Source: Microbacterium sp. CGR2 (GTDB lineage: Bacteria; Actinomycetota; Actinomycetes; Actinomycetales; Microbacteriaceae). From it: DNA of 64,000 bases. Within the stretch, counting starts at the first letter, position 1. Each line of letters starts with the position of its first letter. The notes under the pieces were generated by a model. The model had not been told where the DNA came from. It made no database searches and was given only the letters and a program-made list of their open reading frames with translations. Position numbers and translations under genes: made by a program. Location: positions 1,922,001 through 1,986,000 of the forward strand of contig NZ_RBHX01000001.1 in assembly GCF_003626735.1 (NCBI RefSeq). The letters are read 5' to 3'. Of the stretch, positions 51,772 to 60,734 are shown piece by piece.

Positions 51772-53181
51772 ATGTCGACTTTCAGTGGATTGAACACGGC
51801 CGCCAGCGGGCTGGCGGCCGCCCGACGCGGGATGGATGTGGTCGGACAGAACATCGCCAACCAGACCACGGACGGTTACACGCGTCAGCGCGTGACGACC
51901 TCGTCGGTGGCGGCGATCGCTCAGACCGGTCGGTTCAGCGCGGGAGCCCTGCCCGGGCACGGCGTCTCGATCGACGGAGTGGCGCGTCTCGGCGACGCCC
52001 TGCTCGATGCGAGGGTGCGCGACACTCTCGGCGCTTCCGGTTTCTGGTCAACGCGCGCCGTCGCCGCCACCGCGGTCGAGGCCTCGCTCGCCGAGCCCAC
52101 CAAGAACGGGCTCGCGGCACGAATGACCGCCTTCTGGGCCGGATGGCAAGACCTCGCGAACACGCCGGATTCTGGCGCCGCCGCCTCGAGCGTGCTGGAG
52201 TCCGCGAAAGAACTCGCGTCGCACATCGCGGGTGGCTACCGCATGGTCGCGAACCAGTGGAGCGATGCCCGCGCCGCGGCCGACCGCACGGTCACCCAGG
52301 TGAACGCCGCGGCCGATCAGATCGCGGTGCTCAACCGTGAGATCCGCGACGCCCTCGCGTCCGGCCGCTCGGCCAACGAACTCATGGACCAGCGCGGCGT
52401 CCTCGCCCAGACGGTCGCCAGACTGTCCGGGGCCGGGGCCACGATCGAGAGCGACGGGACGATGACCGTGCGCATCGACGGCAACGCGCTCGTGTCCGGC
52501 ACCGACTCGCGTCATCTCGCTCTTTCCGGTCCGACGTCCATCGACGCCGGCCAGCGTTTCACCGTCTCCTGGGAATCCGACCCGGGCCTTCCCGTCTCGA
52601 TCGGTGCGGGTGAGCTCGGCGGTTCGCTCTCGGTCCTCGCTCCCGCAGCAGACGGTGGTCTGCTCGCGCAGGTCGCCGCCGGCTACAATTCCGCAGCGAC
52701 GGCACTGGCCGATTCACTGAACACGCAGCACCGCGCCGGCGTCACCTCGTCCGGGCAGCCGGGCGGAGACTTCTTCGCGGTCAGTGCCACCGGTCCGGCC
52801 GCACTCGGTCTGACGGTCGCGGTGGACGCGGCATCCGACCTCGCCCTGGCCGCGCCGGGAGCCGGCGCCTGGGATGCGACGAACGCCGATCTGATCTCCG
52901 AGATCGGACTCCGCGCCACTTCTCCGGATGCCGTGTGGTCCGACCAGGTCACCCGCCTCGGCGTGTCGACGGCCGCCGACGTGCAGCGTGCCGGGGTCTC
53001 CGAATCGGCGGCAGTCGCGGCTGCCCGTGCCCAGCAGTCCGTCGCGGCCGTCGACGGCGACGAGGAGACGATCAGTCTGCTCACCTACCAGACCGCCTAC
53101 CAGGCCGCAGCCCGGGTGATGACCGCTGTGGATGAGGCGCTCGACGTCCTCATCAACCGCACCGGTCTCGTCGGACGCTGA
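51772..53181 (+). CDS. flgK: Flagellar hook-associated protein FlgK (HAP1)
   Basis: This 469-residue protein begins STFSGLNTAASGLAAARRGMDVVGQNIANQTTDGYTRQRV and ends YQTAYQAAARVMTAVDEALDVLINRTGLVGR, both FlgK hallmarks. It forms the first hook-filament junction layer. It lies 13 bases after flgN; the ATG has GAGAAGAG upstream. Confidence 0.96.
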   Translation: MSTFSGLNTAASGLAAARRGMDVVGQNIANQTTDGYTRQRVTTSSVAAIAQTGRFSAGALPGHGVSIDGVARLGDALLDARVRDTLGASGFWSTRAVAATAVEASLAEPTKNGLAARMTAFWAGWQDLANTPDSGAAASSVLESAKELASHIAGGYRMVANQWSDARAAADRTVTQVNAAADQIAVLNREIRDALASGRSANELMDQRGVLAQTVARLSGAGATIESDGTMTVRIDGNALVSGTDSRHLALSGPTSIDAGQRFTVSWESDPGLPVSIGAGELGGSLSVLAPAADGGLLAQVAAGYNSAATALADSLNTQHRAGVTSSGQPGGDFFAVSATGPAALGLTVAVDAASDLALAAPGAGAWDATNADLISEIGLRATSPDAVWSDQVTRLGVSTAADVQRAGVSESAAVAAARAQQSVAAVDGDEETISLLTYQTAYQAAARVMTAVDEALDVLINRTGLVGR

Positions 53182-53194
53182 TCGAAGGAGCATC

Positions 53195-54076
53195 GTGATC
53201 TCTCGCGTGACCTCATCCTCCATGACGCAGACGGCGATGCGCCATCTGCAGTCCAACCTCACCGAATTGGCTCGTCTTCAGGAGCAGGCCACTTCGCAGC
53301 GTGCGTTCGCTGCCCCGTCGGACGACCCCGCTGCAGCAGCCGCGGCGCTCGCGCTGCACGCCGAGCAGCGCCGGACCGAGCAGCACGCCCGCAACATCGA
53401 CGACGGCCTCGCCTGGGTCACGTCGGCCGATGCGGCGATCACCGCCAGCACAGCCCTGCTCGGCCGCGTGCGCGATCTCACCGCGCAGGGCGCGAACGAC
53501 GGTGCGCTCGACGCGACAGCCAAGGAGGCTCTCGCGATCGAACTCGAGGGCATCCGCGACGAGCTGCTGGCGCAGGCGAACACGCGCCTGCTCGGCCGAT
53601 CGGTCTTCGCGGGGACGTCCAACACGTCTGCCTTCGCCGCGGACTACAGCCACAGCGGCGTTCCGGGGGCCGAAGTGACCCGTCGGGTGTCCGATGCCGC
53701 CGCCGTCCGCGTCGACACCGACGGCGCGGCCGTCTTCGGTACCGGTCAGAATTCGGTGTTCGCGCTGGTGGACGACATCGTCGCGGATCTCCGGAGCGGC
53801 ACCAACGTCGGGCCGCGGCTCGCCGAGATCGATGCTCGCCGGACTGCCATGCTGGGCGTGCAGGGGTCCGTCGGAACCCGTCAGTCTCAGATCGAACGCG
53901 CCAAGGAGGCGGCCGTGCAGAACTCCGTGTCCCTCGAGTCCCGCCGGGCGGCGGTCGAGGATGTCGACTCTGTCGAAGTGCTCGTCCGCCTGCAGGCCCA
54001 GGAACTGGTGTACCGATCGGCGCTGGCCGTGAACGCGCGCGTGCTCCAGCCTTCCCTGATGGAGTTCCTGCGATGA
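53195..54076 (+). CDS. flgL: Flagellar hook-associated protein FlgL (HAP3)
   Basis: This 293-residue flagellin-like junction protein begins at GTG 53195 behind AAGGAG (RVTSSSMTQTAMRHLQSNLTELARLQEQATSQRAFAAPSDDP, the FlgL N-terminus). The C-terminal VLVRLQAQELVYRSALAVNARVL is typical. The earlier frame start at 53132 is inside flgK. Confidence 0.94.
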   Translation: MISRVTSSSMTQTAMRHLQSNLTELARLQEQATSQRAFAAPSDDPAAAAAALALHAEQRRTEQHARNIDDGLAWVTSADAAITASTALLGRVRDLTAQGANDGALDATAKEALAIELEGIRDELLAQANTRLLGRSVFAGTSNTSAFAADYSHSGVPGAEVTRRVSDAAAVRVDTDGAAVFGTGQNSVFALVDDIVADLRSGTNVGPRLAEIDARRTAMLGVQGSVGTRQSQIERAKEAAVQNSVSLESRRAAVEDVDSVEVLVRLQAQELVYRSALAVNARVLQPSLMEFLR

Positions 54077-54444
54077 CCGCCGCGCTCGCTTTCGTCTCGC
54101 CGCCGCCGGGGTTCGCGCCGCACGTCGACTTCGTTCTCGCACCCGTCGACGGTGCCGATGGGCTGTTCGCCATGCGAGCCGTCGACGACGACGCCCTCCG
54201 GCTGTACCTCGTCGACCCGCAGACGGTCCTGAGCGAATACTCGCCCATCCTCACGGATGAGCAGGTCTCCGACCTGGCGCTTGCTTCCCCCGACGAGGCG
54301 ATGCTCCTCGTCGTCGCCCATCCGTCGGCCGCGGGGGTGAGCGTGAACCTCTTGGCGCCCGTCGTCGTCAACCGCACCACGGGCGCTGCCGCGCAGGTCA
54401 TCCTCGAAGAGCAGGACTATCCGCTGCGCGCCCCTCTCGGCTGA
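54073..54444 (+). CDS. fliW: Flagellar assembly factor FliW
   Basis: This 123-residue protein matches FliW (LRLYLVDPQTVLSEYSPILTDEQVSDL; NLLAPVVVNRTTGAAAQVILEEQDYPLRAPL). FliW binds either flagellin or CsrA and frees flagellin mRNA from CsrA when flagellin runs low. It overlaps flgL by 4 bases and is the last gene at the right edge of the flagellar island. Confidence 0.95.
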   Translation: MTAALAFVSPPPGFAPHVDFVLAPVDGADGLFAMRAVDDDALRLYLVDPQTVLSEYSPILTDEQVSDLALASPDEAMLLVVAHPSAAGVSVNLLAPVVVNRTTGAAAQVILEEQDYPLRAPLG

Positions 54445-54458
54445 GCGAGCGGTGCGGA

Positions 54459-54474
54459 GCTCCCCTCGGGGAGC
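54459..54474 (+). terminator. Short hairpin after fliW
   Basis: GCTCCC / GGGAGC with loop CTCG, 15 nt after the fliW stop and before the tsaB-relic promoter. The stem is short and lacks a T-run. Confidence 0.35.
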
Positions 54475-54485
54475 CGTACGACGAC

Positions 54486-54491
54486 TACCCT
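54486..54491 (+). promoter_or_regulatory. Leaderless -10 (TACCCT) retained before rimI-tsaD
   Basis: TACCCT ends 6 nt before the GTG of the tsaB relic, exactly as at the intact tsaB. It probably drives rimI-tsaD after the operon was split. Confidence 0.5.
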
Positions 54492-54497
54492 GGAGGA

Positions 54498-54554
54498 GTG
54501 ATCCTCGCTGCCGACTCGTCCCCGGATCCCGCCGTCGCCGGGGCGGGATCATGA
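54498..54554 (+). pseudogene. tsaB relic: 18-codon mini-ORF coupled to rimI
   Basis: The mini-[21 protein letters not shown] mirrors the TsaB N-terminus (MILAVDTSLGTAVAL) and ends GGATCATGA like tsaB (GGTTCATGA), overlapping the rimI ATG by 4 bases. The 58 bases 54482-54539 match 23398-23455 at 48 positions by hand alignment. It looks like an in-frame internal deletion of a second tsaB copy, perhaps kept as a coupling leader for rimI. Confidence 0.65.
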
Positions 54555-55039
54555 GTCTGCGCGCCGCGACTCCGGCCGACCTCGAAGCGATCATGGTGAT
54601 CGAGCGTCGGTCGTTCCCCACGGATGCCTGGAGCGAAGAGGCGATGGCCGCGGAGCTCGCCAGCCCGCACGGCCGCTACCTCGTCGACGAGCAGGACGGT
54701 GCCATCGTCGGATACGGCGGGGTCCGCGCCCTGCAGGGCAGCCCGGATGCCGACATCCAGACCATCGCCCTCGTCGCCGAACAACGCGGACGAGGGCGGG
54801 GCAGGACGCTGTTGCGGGCGCTGCTCGACGCGGCTGCCGAGCGGGGTGCGCGTGAGGTCTTCCTGGAGGTCAGGGCGGACAACCCGACCGCGGAAGGCTT
54901 GTACGCCGCGGAGGGCTTCGAGGAGATCGGCAGGCGTCCTCGCTACTATCAGCCGGACGACGTGGATGCGATCGTGATGCGGCTGGACATACGCCGGCGC
55001 ACGCTTGGCGCACGCGCAGTCGAGGAGGCGAACACATGA
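54551..55039 (+). CDS. rimI: Ribosomal-protein-alanine N-acetyltransferase RimI
   Basis: This 162-residue GNAT protein ([27 protein letters not shown]; acetyl-CoA loop [47 protein letters not shown]) matches RimI, which acetylates the N-terminus of S18. ATG 54551 overlaps the tsaB relic by 4 bases and the stop overlaps tsaD by 4. Confidence 0.9.
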   Translation: MSLRAATPADLEAIMVIERRSFPTDAWSEEAMAAELASPHGRYLVDEQDGAIVGYGGVRALQGSPDADIQTIALVAEQRGRGRGRTLLRALLDAAAERGAREVFLEVRADNPTAEGLYAAEGFEEIGRRPRYYQPDDVDAIVMRLDIRRRTLGARAVEEANT

Positions 55040-56124
55040 GCGAACCGTTGGTGCTGGGCATCGAGACCAGCTGTGATGAGACCGGCATCGGGATCGTGCG
55101 CGGTCGCACCCTGCTCTCCAACACGATCGCCTCGAGCATGGACGAGCACGCACGCTTCGGCGGCGTCGTGCCCGAGGTCGCCGCCCGCGCCCACCTCGAG
55201 GCGTTGCAGCCGGCCATCGACGCCGCGCTCGCCGAGGCGGGCGTAAGCCTCGACGACCTCGACGCGGTCGCCGTGACCAGCGGTCCAGGGCTCGCCGGGG
55301 CACTCATGGTGGGCGTCGGGGCGGCGAAGGGGCTCGCGGTGTCGCTCGGCAAGCCCCTGTATGCCGTGAACCATCTCGTCGGTCACATCGCCGCAGACAT
55401 CCTCACCCCCGACTCCGCACCGCTCGAGTACCCCACGATCGCGCTGCTGGTGTCAGGGGGCCACACCTCGCTCCTGCACGTGCGTGACCTCACCACCGAC
55501 GTCGAACTGCTGGGCGAGACCATGGACGATGCGGCGGGCGAAGCCTTCGACAAGGTCGCCCGTCTGCTTTCGCTGCCGTATCCCGGCGGTCCGGAGATCG
55601 ATCGCGCGGCACTCGACGGCGACCCGAATGCGATCCGGTTCCCCCGAGGGCTCTCCCGTGCCTCCGACCTGGCCAAGCACCGGTACGACTTCTCGTTCTC
55701 GGGACTGAAGACCGCGGTGGCCCGTTGGGTCGAGAGATTCGAGGCGGAAGCCGCGTCCGAGGAGGGTCCGGCGCGCGAACTTCCGGTCGCCGACGTCGCT
55801 GCGAGCTTCCGCGAGGCGGTCGTCGATGTCCTCGTGACCAAGGCGCTCGCCGCCTGCGCAGACCTCGGCGTCCCGCGTCTGCTGCTGGGTGGGGGCGTGA
55901 TAGCCAACCGGCGTCTGCGTGAAGTCGCTTTAGAGCGCGCAGCGCAGGCCGGCGTGACGGTGCGCATCCCGCCGCTGTCGCTGTGTACCGACAACGGCGC
56001 CATGATCGCTGCGCTCGCGGCCGAGCTGATCTCTTCGGGGCGGCCGCCGTCGACGCTCGCCTTCGGAGCCGACTCGACGCTGCCGGTGACCGAGATACAG
56101 GTGGCGGAAGCCGTGGCCGCATGA
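55036..56124 (+). CDS. tsaD: tRNA t6A threonylcarbamoyltransferase TsaD
   Basis: This 362-residue ASKHA protein has [14 protein letters not shown], the metal-binding [11 protein letters not shown] and [13 protein letters not shown], and [10 protein letters not shown]. It transfers the threonylcarbamoyl group to A37 of tRNAs. TsaB and TsaE, its partners, are 31-36 kb away on the other side of the flagellar island. Confidence 0.96.
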   Translation: MSEPLVLGIETSCDETGIGIVRGRTLLSNTIASSMDEHARFGGVVPEVAARAHLEALQPAIDAALAEAGVSLDDLDAVAVTSGPGLAGALMVGVGAAKGLAVSLGKPLYAVNHLVGHIAADILTPDSAPLEYPTIALLVSGGHTSLLHVRDLTTDVELLGETMDDAAGEAFDKVARLLSLPYPGGPEIDRAALDGDPNAIRFPRGLSRASDLAKHRYDFSFSGLKTAVARWVERFEAEAASEEGPARELPVADVAASFREAVVDVLVTKALAACADLGVPRLLLGGGVIANRRLREVALERAAQAGVTVRIPPLSLCTDNGAMIAALAAELISSGRPPSTLAFGADSTLPVTEIQVAEAVAA

Positions 56125-56621
56125 GCGACGTCCCGCGAACCCACGACCCCGACGGCACGGCGCCCCGATCCACGCCCGTGCCCCCCACGCGGATCGAGCG
56201 ACCCTCCGAAGAGGTCGAGCATCCCGCGGGGACGGCGCGCATCCCCGGGGCCAGGCGCGACGGATACACCAAGCTGCCCACTGGTCCGGTAGGCGTCGAG
56301 CCGGTGGTGGTGAGCGGTCCTGACATCGACGCCACCGACGATCACGAGTGGTCGCCGTCGACGGAGGCGACCAGTGTCGACGACACGAGGCTCGCGCCCT
56401 GGGCGCTCCTCGCCGCGATCGTGGCGCTCGGAGCATCGTTCTTCGTGGGTTGGGGCATTCCGGTCGCCATCGTGGCCGTGATCGCCGCGGTCATGTCGCT
56501 CCGGCGGCCCGTCGAGAACCGCGCCATGGCTCGGTGGGCACTCGTGCTCGGGCTCTGCGCCACCGTCTACAGTCTGGGGTGGCTCGTGTGGGCGGGAATG
56601 CAGTTCGAGAGGCTCGGATAG
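56121..56621 (+). CDS. Membrane protein of unknown function, tsaD operon
   Basis: This 166-residue protein has a disordered Pro/Asp-rich N-terminal half (1-90) and three hydrophobic helices ([55 protein letters not shown]), resembling DUF4190-like proteins. It overlaps tsaD by 4 bases. Confidence 0.65.
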   Translation: MSDVPRTHDPDGTAPRSTPVPPTRIERPSEEVEHPAGTARIPGARRDGYTKLPTGPVGVEPVVVSGPDIDATDDHEWSPSTEATSVDDTRLAPWALLAAIVALGASFFVGWGIPVAIVAVIAAVMSLRRPVENRAMARWALVLGLCATVYSLGWLVWAGMQFERLG

Positions 56622-56625
56622 CCGC

Positions 56626-57717
56626 ATGCTGAACGCCGACGAGCTCGAGGAACTCCGCGCTCTGCATGCGCGGGCTTACGGGCGCGACGGCGGTCTCACG
56701 GATGCCGAGGCGGCGAGGCTGCGAGAGCTCGACGTGCGTCGCAGGGCCGTCGACGACGCTCCCGCAAAGGCCGCGCAGCGCGAAGAATCGACGGCGCCGG
56801 ATGCCCCTTCCAGGAGCTGGCAGGATCCGAAGGTGTTCGTCGCGCCACTCGGAGTCCCCGCCGAGCCTCACGAACCGGAGTCGTCTGCTTCTGCGCCTGC
56901 GTCCGCCACCTCCTTCCTCTCACTTGTACGGTCCCACTGGCGTCCCGTCGCCCTCGCCGCCGCCGTGCTCGTGGTCGGCGGCATCGGTCTGGGGGGAGCG
57001 CTGTTCGGAAAGCCCGCCGAACCGGCCCTGGAATTGACACCGGAGCAGCAGAAATGGCATGAGGCGATCGTCGCCGGAGGCGATTACGACTCCGGCTCGG
57101 TGCGAGCGGCCGCCGTGGAGGGCGACGTGGTCGTCTGGACCGCGACGAAGGACGAACGAAAGCGCACGTGCCTCATCTTCAGCGACGGCGACCAGGCGCG
57201 GCCGAACTGCCAGCTCACGGATGCCGTCATGTCCGAAGGGATCTGGGGTTCCATCGTGGTCGAGGCCAACTCGGAGATTCGACGCGAAGTCCAGGCGCAG
57301 GTGCTTTTCACCGCGTCGGGGCAGCCTGCGGTCGCCGTCAGCTCATACGAACACGACAGCGGGTCCACCGGCATGACCTACGCCAACGCGAACGAGACGC
57401 GAATCGCCGAGAAACTCGTCGGTGAGGGTTTCGACCCCCCGTCGATCTGGGTGATCGGATACGACGATGCCGTGCCGATCTGGACGGCGACGATGTCGGA
57501 ATCGCGAGAGCAATGCCTCATCTACGACGGCGCAACCGACCCGATCGAGCTGTCCTGCAGTGACACCGAGTCGCTCCAGGCGGACACCCCGCTCCTCGGC
57601 CTCTCCCGCATCGATGCGTCGGGGGCGACGACGCGGTACGAGATGCAGGCGGGCAACGGTCCCTCATTCCTCGTGATCACCCGCGAGGGAGGCGAGGTCG
57701 GTGCCGCCGGCGACTGA
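56626..57717 (+). CDS. Single-pass membrane protein, tandem paralogue A
   Basis: This 363-residue protein begins ELRALHARAYGRDGGLTDAEAARLREL (SHOCT-like in shape), then a Pro/Ala linker, one membrane helix at about residues 107-128 and an extracellular region starting LTPEQQKWHEAIVAGGDYDSGSVRAAA. The next gene has the same layout and motifs, so the two are a tandem duplication. WTATKDERKRTCLIFSDG holds the first of several spaced cysteines. No function recognised. It overlaps the next gene by 17 bases. Confidence 0.65.
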   Translation: MLNADELEELRALHARAYGRDGGLTDAEAARLRELDVRRRAVDDAPAKAAQREESTAPDAPSRSWQDPKVFVAPLGVPAEPHEPESSASAPASATSFLSLVRSHWRPVALAAAVLVVGGIGLGGALFGKPAEPALELTPEQQKWHEAIVAGGDYDSGSVRAAAVEGDVVVWTATKDERKRTCLIFSDGDQARPNCQLTDAVMSEGIWGSIVVEANSEIRREVQAQVLFTASGQPAVAVSSYEHDSGSTGMTYANANETRIAEKLVGEGFDPPSIWVIGYDDAVPIWTATMSESREQCLIYDGATDPIELSCSDTESLQADTPLLGLSRIDASGATTRYEMQAGNGPSFLVITREGGEVGAAGD

Positions 57718-58951
57718 GGACGGTGAGCTTCGCGCCCTGCAGACGAAGGCGTACGGCCGCGGCGGCGGGCTGACGGATGCCGAGGCGCGTCGCCTCCGCG
57801 AACTCCAAGCGGCGGCGGTGGCACCGCCCGCGGTCGTCGAGTCCGCCGCGTCGCCTCCACGCAGCCCGGCGGTCGTCGAGTCCGACCTTCCGACGGCGTC
57901 CGAAACTTCCGACGCCGACCCCTCGACGAGCCCGGGCCCCGGGGAATCCGACCGGGCGGCGCACTTGCACACTCACGACTCCACGGGCTCCCGAGGTAAC
58001 ACGGACTCCGAAGACTCCGTCGCCCCGCGCAACCCGTTGCGCCGTCGCTGGATGGTGGTGGCGGCAGCATCCGCTCTTCTGCTGGTGATCGGTGTCGGCG
58101 TGGGCTGGGCGCTCTTCGCGCAGCGGTCAGAGGGAATCGTCCTCACCGCTGAGCAGCAGCAACGCCGTCTCGAGCTGTCCGAGAAGGCGGGGTACGACGA
58201 ATCGTCCGTCCGCGCCATCGGCCAGGATGACGACGCTCTCGTCTGGTTCGCCACGAAGGACGGCGGGGAGTCGACGTGCATGGTGCTCGACGTCGCGGAC
58301 CAGTCCAGCGACGTGTGCCTGGAGTCGAGCGAGGTCACCCCGATGTGGTTGTCCACCTCCGTGATGCTCGCGCCGGAGGAGAACGCCGACGACGCCGCCG
58401 ATGACGGCGTCGGCCCGGATGCAGCCGCTGAGGTGCCTGAGGCCACCAGCGTCTCCGCCTACCTCGTCTACGCCACGACCGGCGAGCCGCTCGCGGTGAT
58501 CGATCGCTGGACCCAGGCCGACGCGATGCTTCAGGGCTTCAGCGGCGACGAGCGCGACCGGGCGCACGAACTGTTCGATGAAGGGTACGAGGCCGGGCTG
58601 TCGATCATCGGGTACTTCTACGGCGAGCCGGTCTGGCTGGCGAACCACGCCACCGGCGCGACCTTTGCGACCTGCCTGGTGGTCGATGCCGCCGACGACA
58701 CCGAATGCGGTCCCGAGCAAGAAGTGCTGAGTCAAGGACTCCGGGTCATGGTCGAAGAGCCGGCGGGGACGATACCGGCCTCGTGGAACATCGAAGTGGC
58801 TTACACCCGGGGCCAGACGCCGTACCTCACGATCACCGGGGGTGGAAGGCAACCCACGTTCCGCACGGAAGACGGCGACAGGACCGAGCTCGGGGGTGAG
58901 CACGGTGATCCGATCGAGGTCACGATACCGAGCGAACCCGAAGAGAGATGA
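57701..58951 (+). CDS. Single-pass membrane protein, tandem paralogue B
   Basis: This 416-residue protein shares with its upstream neighbour the N-terminal ELRALQTKAYGRGGGLTDAEARRLREL, a membrane helix (about 114-136), LTAEQQQRRLELSEKAGYDESSVRA and WFATKDGGESTCMVLDV. It has an extra acidic insert (EENADDAADDGVGPDAAAE). GTG start. It converges with the methyltransferase gene with 3 bases between stops. Function unknown. Confidence 0.65.
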   Translation: MPPATEDGELRALQTKAYGRGGGLTDAEARRLRELQAAAVAPPAVVESAASPPRSPAVVESDLPTASETSDADPSTSPGPGESDRAAHLHTHDSTGSRGNTDSEDSVAPRNPLRRRWMVVAAASALLLVIGVGVGWALFAQRSEGIVLTAEQQQRRLELSEKAGYDESSVRAIGQDDDALVWFATKDGGESTCMVLDVADQSSDVCLESSEVTPMWLSTSVMLAPEENADDAADDGVGPDAAAEVPEATSVSAYLVYATTGEPLAVIDRWTQADAMLQGFSGDERDRAHELFDEGYEAGLSIIGYFYGEPVWLANHATGATFATCLVVDAADDTECGPEQEVLSQGLRVMVEEPAGTIPASWNIEVAYTRGQTPYLTITGGGRQPTFRTEDGDRTELGGEHGDPIEVTIPSEPEER

Positions 58952-58954
58952 CGC

Positions 58955-60160
58955 CTAGTCGGCGGCGGGCACGCGGTCGGCGAGGATGGCCTGGCGCTGA
59001 TTTCCGACTCGTGCGAGGATCAGCGTCGCCTCCGCGTCGCCGCGCAGAGTGAGCTTCTTGCGGAACGCGGCCGGGTCGATGTCCATGCCGCGCTTCTTGA
59101 TCTCCAGGCGTCCGACGCCGTTCGCCTTCAGGGCGGCACTGATCGCCTTCGGGTTGGCGGGCATCGTCTCGCGTACGCGGAACGACTGCACGAACGGGCT
59201 CGTCAGCGCCGAGTCGGAGGTCAGGTACGCGATGTGCCGGTCGAGCATGCCCGCATCCAGACTTCTCGCGACATCGCCGATGAGACGGGCGCGGATCACT
59301 GCGCCGTCCGGCTCGTGCACGAAAGCGCCCAACGGACGCACAGCGGCATCGTCCGCGTCAGCGCCTGCCGTGAGTTCATGTGACCGATCGCCGCGAATCA
59401 CGAGAGCTGCGCGTCGGACTCCCTCGCGGGCCAGCGACCCTGTCCACACCACCAGCTCGACCACGCTGCCGTCGGCGCTCACCCACTGCGCTTCGGCCTC
59501 CGCAGGGAGAGAATCGCGGTCGTGCGCCGGTCCGAGCTTGATGCCGGCGGGCATGCGTGAAGCCACGTCGAACGCCCAGTCGAGAGAGGGGGAGTAGTCG
59601 TCCGCCGACACCCGACGGGTCTCGCCGTGACCCGCCGTGCGTCGTGCCGGATCCATCCACACCGCGGCAGAAGCTGCCGGCGCGGAAGTGATCGAGTCTT
59701 CTGCGGTGGCATGCCGCACGACCGCGCTGTCTCCGAACGGAGCGAGGTTGTAGGCCGCGATCACGGCGGTGACCTCGTCGGCGTCGACCGCGAGGACATC
59801 GAGCCCTGCGCCCGTGAAAGCGAGAGAGTCCCCACCGATTCCGCAGCCCAGGTCCGTGACGTGCGCGATCCCTGCGCTCCTCATCCGCTGGGCATGGCGG
59901 GCGGCGACACCGAGCCGGGTGGCCTGCTCGAGACCGGCGCGGGTGAACAGCATCCGCTCGGCGAACGGACCGAACTTGGCTCGGGCCTTCTCGCGGAGGC
60001 GCGCCTGTCCCACCACGGCGGAGACGAGCTCGGGCGAGTGGCCGGCGGTACGCAGACGTGAGACGGCGCGGGCGACTTCGGCGGTCGTCTCGATCGGGCC
60101 CAGCCCGTCCAGCAGCTCGAGGCCGGCGGGGGTCAGCAGCGCTCGCAGCTCGGACATCAC
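58955..60160 (-). CDS. THUMP-like class I SAM methyltransferase
   Basis: This 401-residue protein has VTDLGCGIGGDSLAFTGAGLDVLAVDAD (SAM motif I), VWMDPARRT and a C-terminal THUMP-like segment (GVGRLEIKKRGMDIDPAAFRKKL). Such actinobacterial proteins are annotated as methyltransferases with a THUMP-like domain, probably acting on RNA; the substrate is not known. GTG 60160 is chosen over ATG 60157 because TAGGCT lies 6 nt upstream. Confidence 0.8.
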   Translation of the reverse strand: MMSELRALLTPAGLELLDGLGPIETTAEVARAVSRLRTAGHSPELVSAVVGQARLREKARAKFGPFAERMLFTRAGLEQATRLGVAARHAQRMRSAGIAHVTDLGCGIGGDSLAFTGAGLDVLAVDADEVTAVIAAYNLAPFGDSAVVRHATAEDSITSAPAASAAVWMDPARRTAGHGETRRVSADDYSPSLDWAFDVASRMPAGIKLGPAHDRDSLPAEAEAQWVSADGSVVELVVWTGSLAREGVRRAALVIRGDRSHELTAGADADDAAVRPLGAFVHEPDGAVIRARLIGDVARSLDAGMLDRHIAYLTSDSALTSPFVQSFRVRETMPANPKAISAALKANGVGRLEIKKRGMDIDPAAFRKKLTLRGDAEATLILARVGNQRQAILADRVPAAD

Positions 60161-60166
60161 GTGCTC

Positions 60167-60172
60167 AGCCTA
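60167..60172 (-). promoter_or_regulatory. Leaderless -10 (TAGGCT) for the THUMP-like methyltransferase
   Basis: On the minus strand TAGGCT ends 6 nt before the GTG at 60160. Confidence 0.5.
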
Positions 60173-60203
60173 CGTCCCTCGATCGGATCGACTCGCGGAA
60201 GCA

Positions 60204-60230
60204 TTGGCACTCGCATTGCATGAGTGCCAG
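60204..60230. promoter_or_regulatory. CIRCE operator 1 (HrcA site)
   Basis: TTGGCACTC, 9 nt, GAGTGCCAG, a close match to the CIRCE consensus TTAGCACTC-N9-GAGTGCTAA. HrcA represses chaperonin genes through it. Confidence 0.85.
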
Positions 60231-60245
60231 CCGAGCGCATACACT
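60216..60245 (+). promoter_or_regulatory. groES promoter between the CIRCE elements
   Basis: TTGCAT (60216-60221), 18 nt, TACACT (60240-60245). The -35 lies in CIRCE 1 and the predicted start falls in CIRCE 2. Confidence 0.5.
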
Positions 60246-60249
60246 GGCA

Positions 60250-60276
60250 TTAGCACTCTCGGGTTGAGAGTGCGAA
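60250..60276. promoter_or_regulatory. CIRCE operator 2 (HrcA site)
   Basis: TTAGCACTC, 9 nt, GAGTGCGAA. The left arm is a perfect CIRCE arm; the right arm differs at two positions. Confidence 0.85.
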
Positions 60277-60316
60277 CAAGTCTTTCGTGTCAGCGTCAAG
60301 AAAGAAGAGGTAGACC

Positions 60317-60613
60317 GTGTCGGTTTCCATCAAGCCGCTCGAGGACCGCATCGTCATCAAGCAGGTCGAGGCCGAGCAGACCACCGCGAGTGGCCTGGTC
60401 ATCCCCGACACCGCCAAGGAGAAGCCCCAGGAGGGCGAGGTCGTGGCGGTCGGCCCCGGCCGTATCGATGACAACGGCAACCGCGTCCCGATCGACGTCT
60501 CCGTCGGCGACCGCGTCCTGTACAGCAAGTACGGCGGCACCGAGGTGAAGTTCGGCGCAGACGAGTACCTCGTCCTGTCGGCTCGCGACGTCCTCGCCGT
60601 CGTCGTTCGCTGA
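60317..60613 (+). CDS. groES: Co-chaperonin GroES
   Basis: This 98-residue protein ([68 protein letters not shown]) is full-length GroES. AAGAGG precedes the GTG. groEL does not follow; a strong terminator does, so groEL must be elsewhere. Two CIRCE elements upstream indicate HrcA control. Confidence 0.96.
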   Translation: MSVSIKPLEDRIVIKQVEAEQTTASGLVIPDTAKEKPQEGEVVAVGPGRIDDNGNRVPIDVSVGDRVLYSKYGGTEVKFGADEYLVLSARDVLAVVVR

Positions 60614-60627
60614 ACCGCGTAGTCCTC

Positions 60628-60663
60628 GAAGAGGCTCGGATGCTCCGGCATCCGGGCCTCTTC
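60628..60663 (+). terminator. Terminator after groES
   Basis: A 16-bp stem GAAGAGGCTCGGATGC / GCATCCGGGCCTCTTC (one wobble) with loop TCCG, 15 nt after the groES stop. Confidence 0.75.
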
Positions 60664-60722
60664 TGCGTCTGGCCGCAGAGGTCGGCTTCCCGCTCGCGGC
60701 GCCGACCCCTCGGCGCACCGAA

Positions 60723-60728
60723 TAGGCT
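60723..60728 (+). promoter_or_regulatory. Leaderless -10 (TAGGCT) for rarD
   Basis: TAGGCT ends 6 nt before the GTG at 60735. Confidence 0.5.
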
Positions 60729-60734
60729 CGTGCA

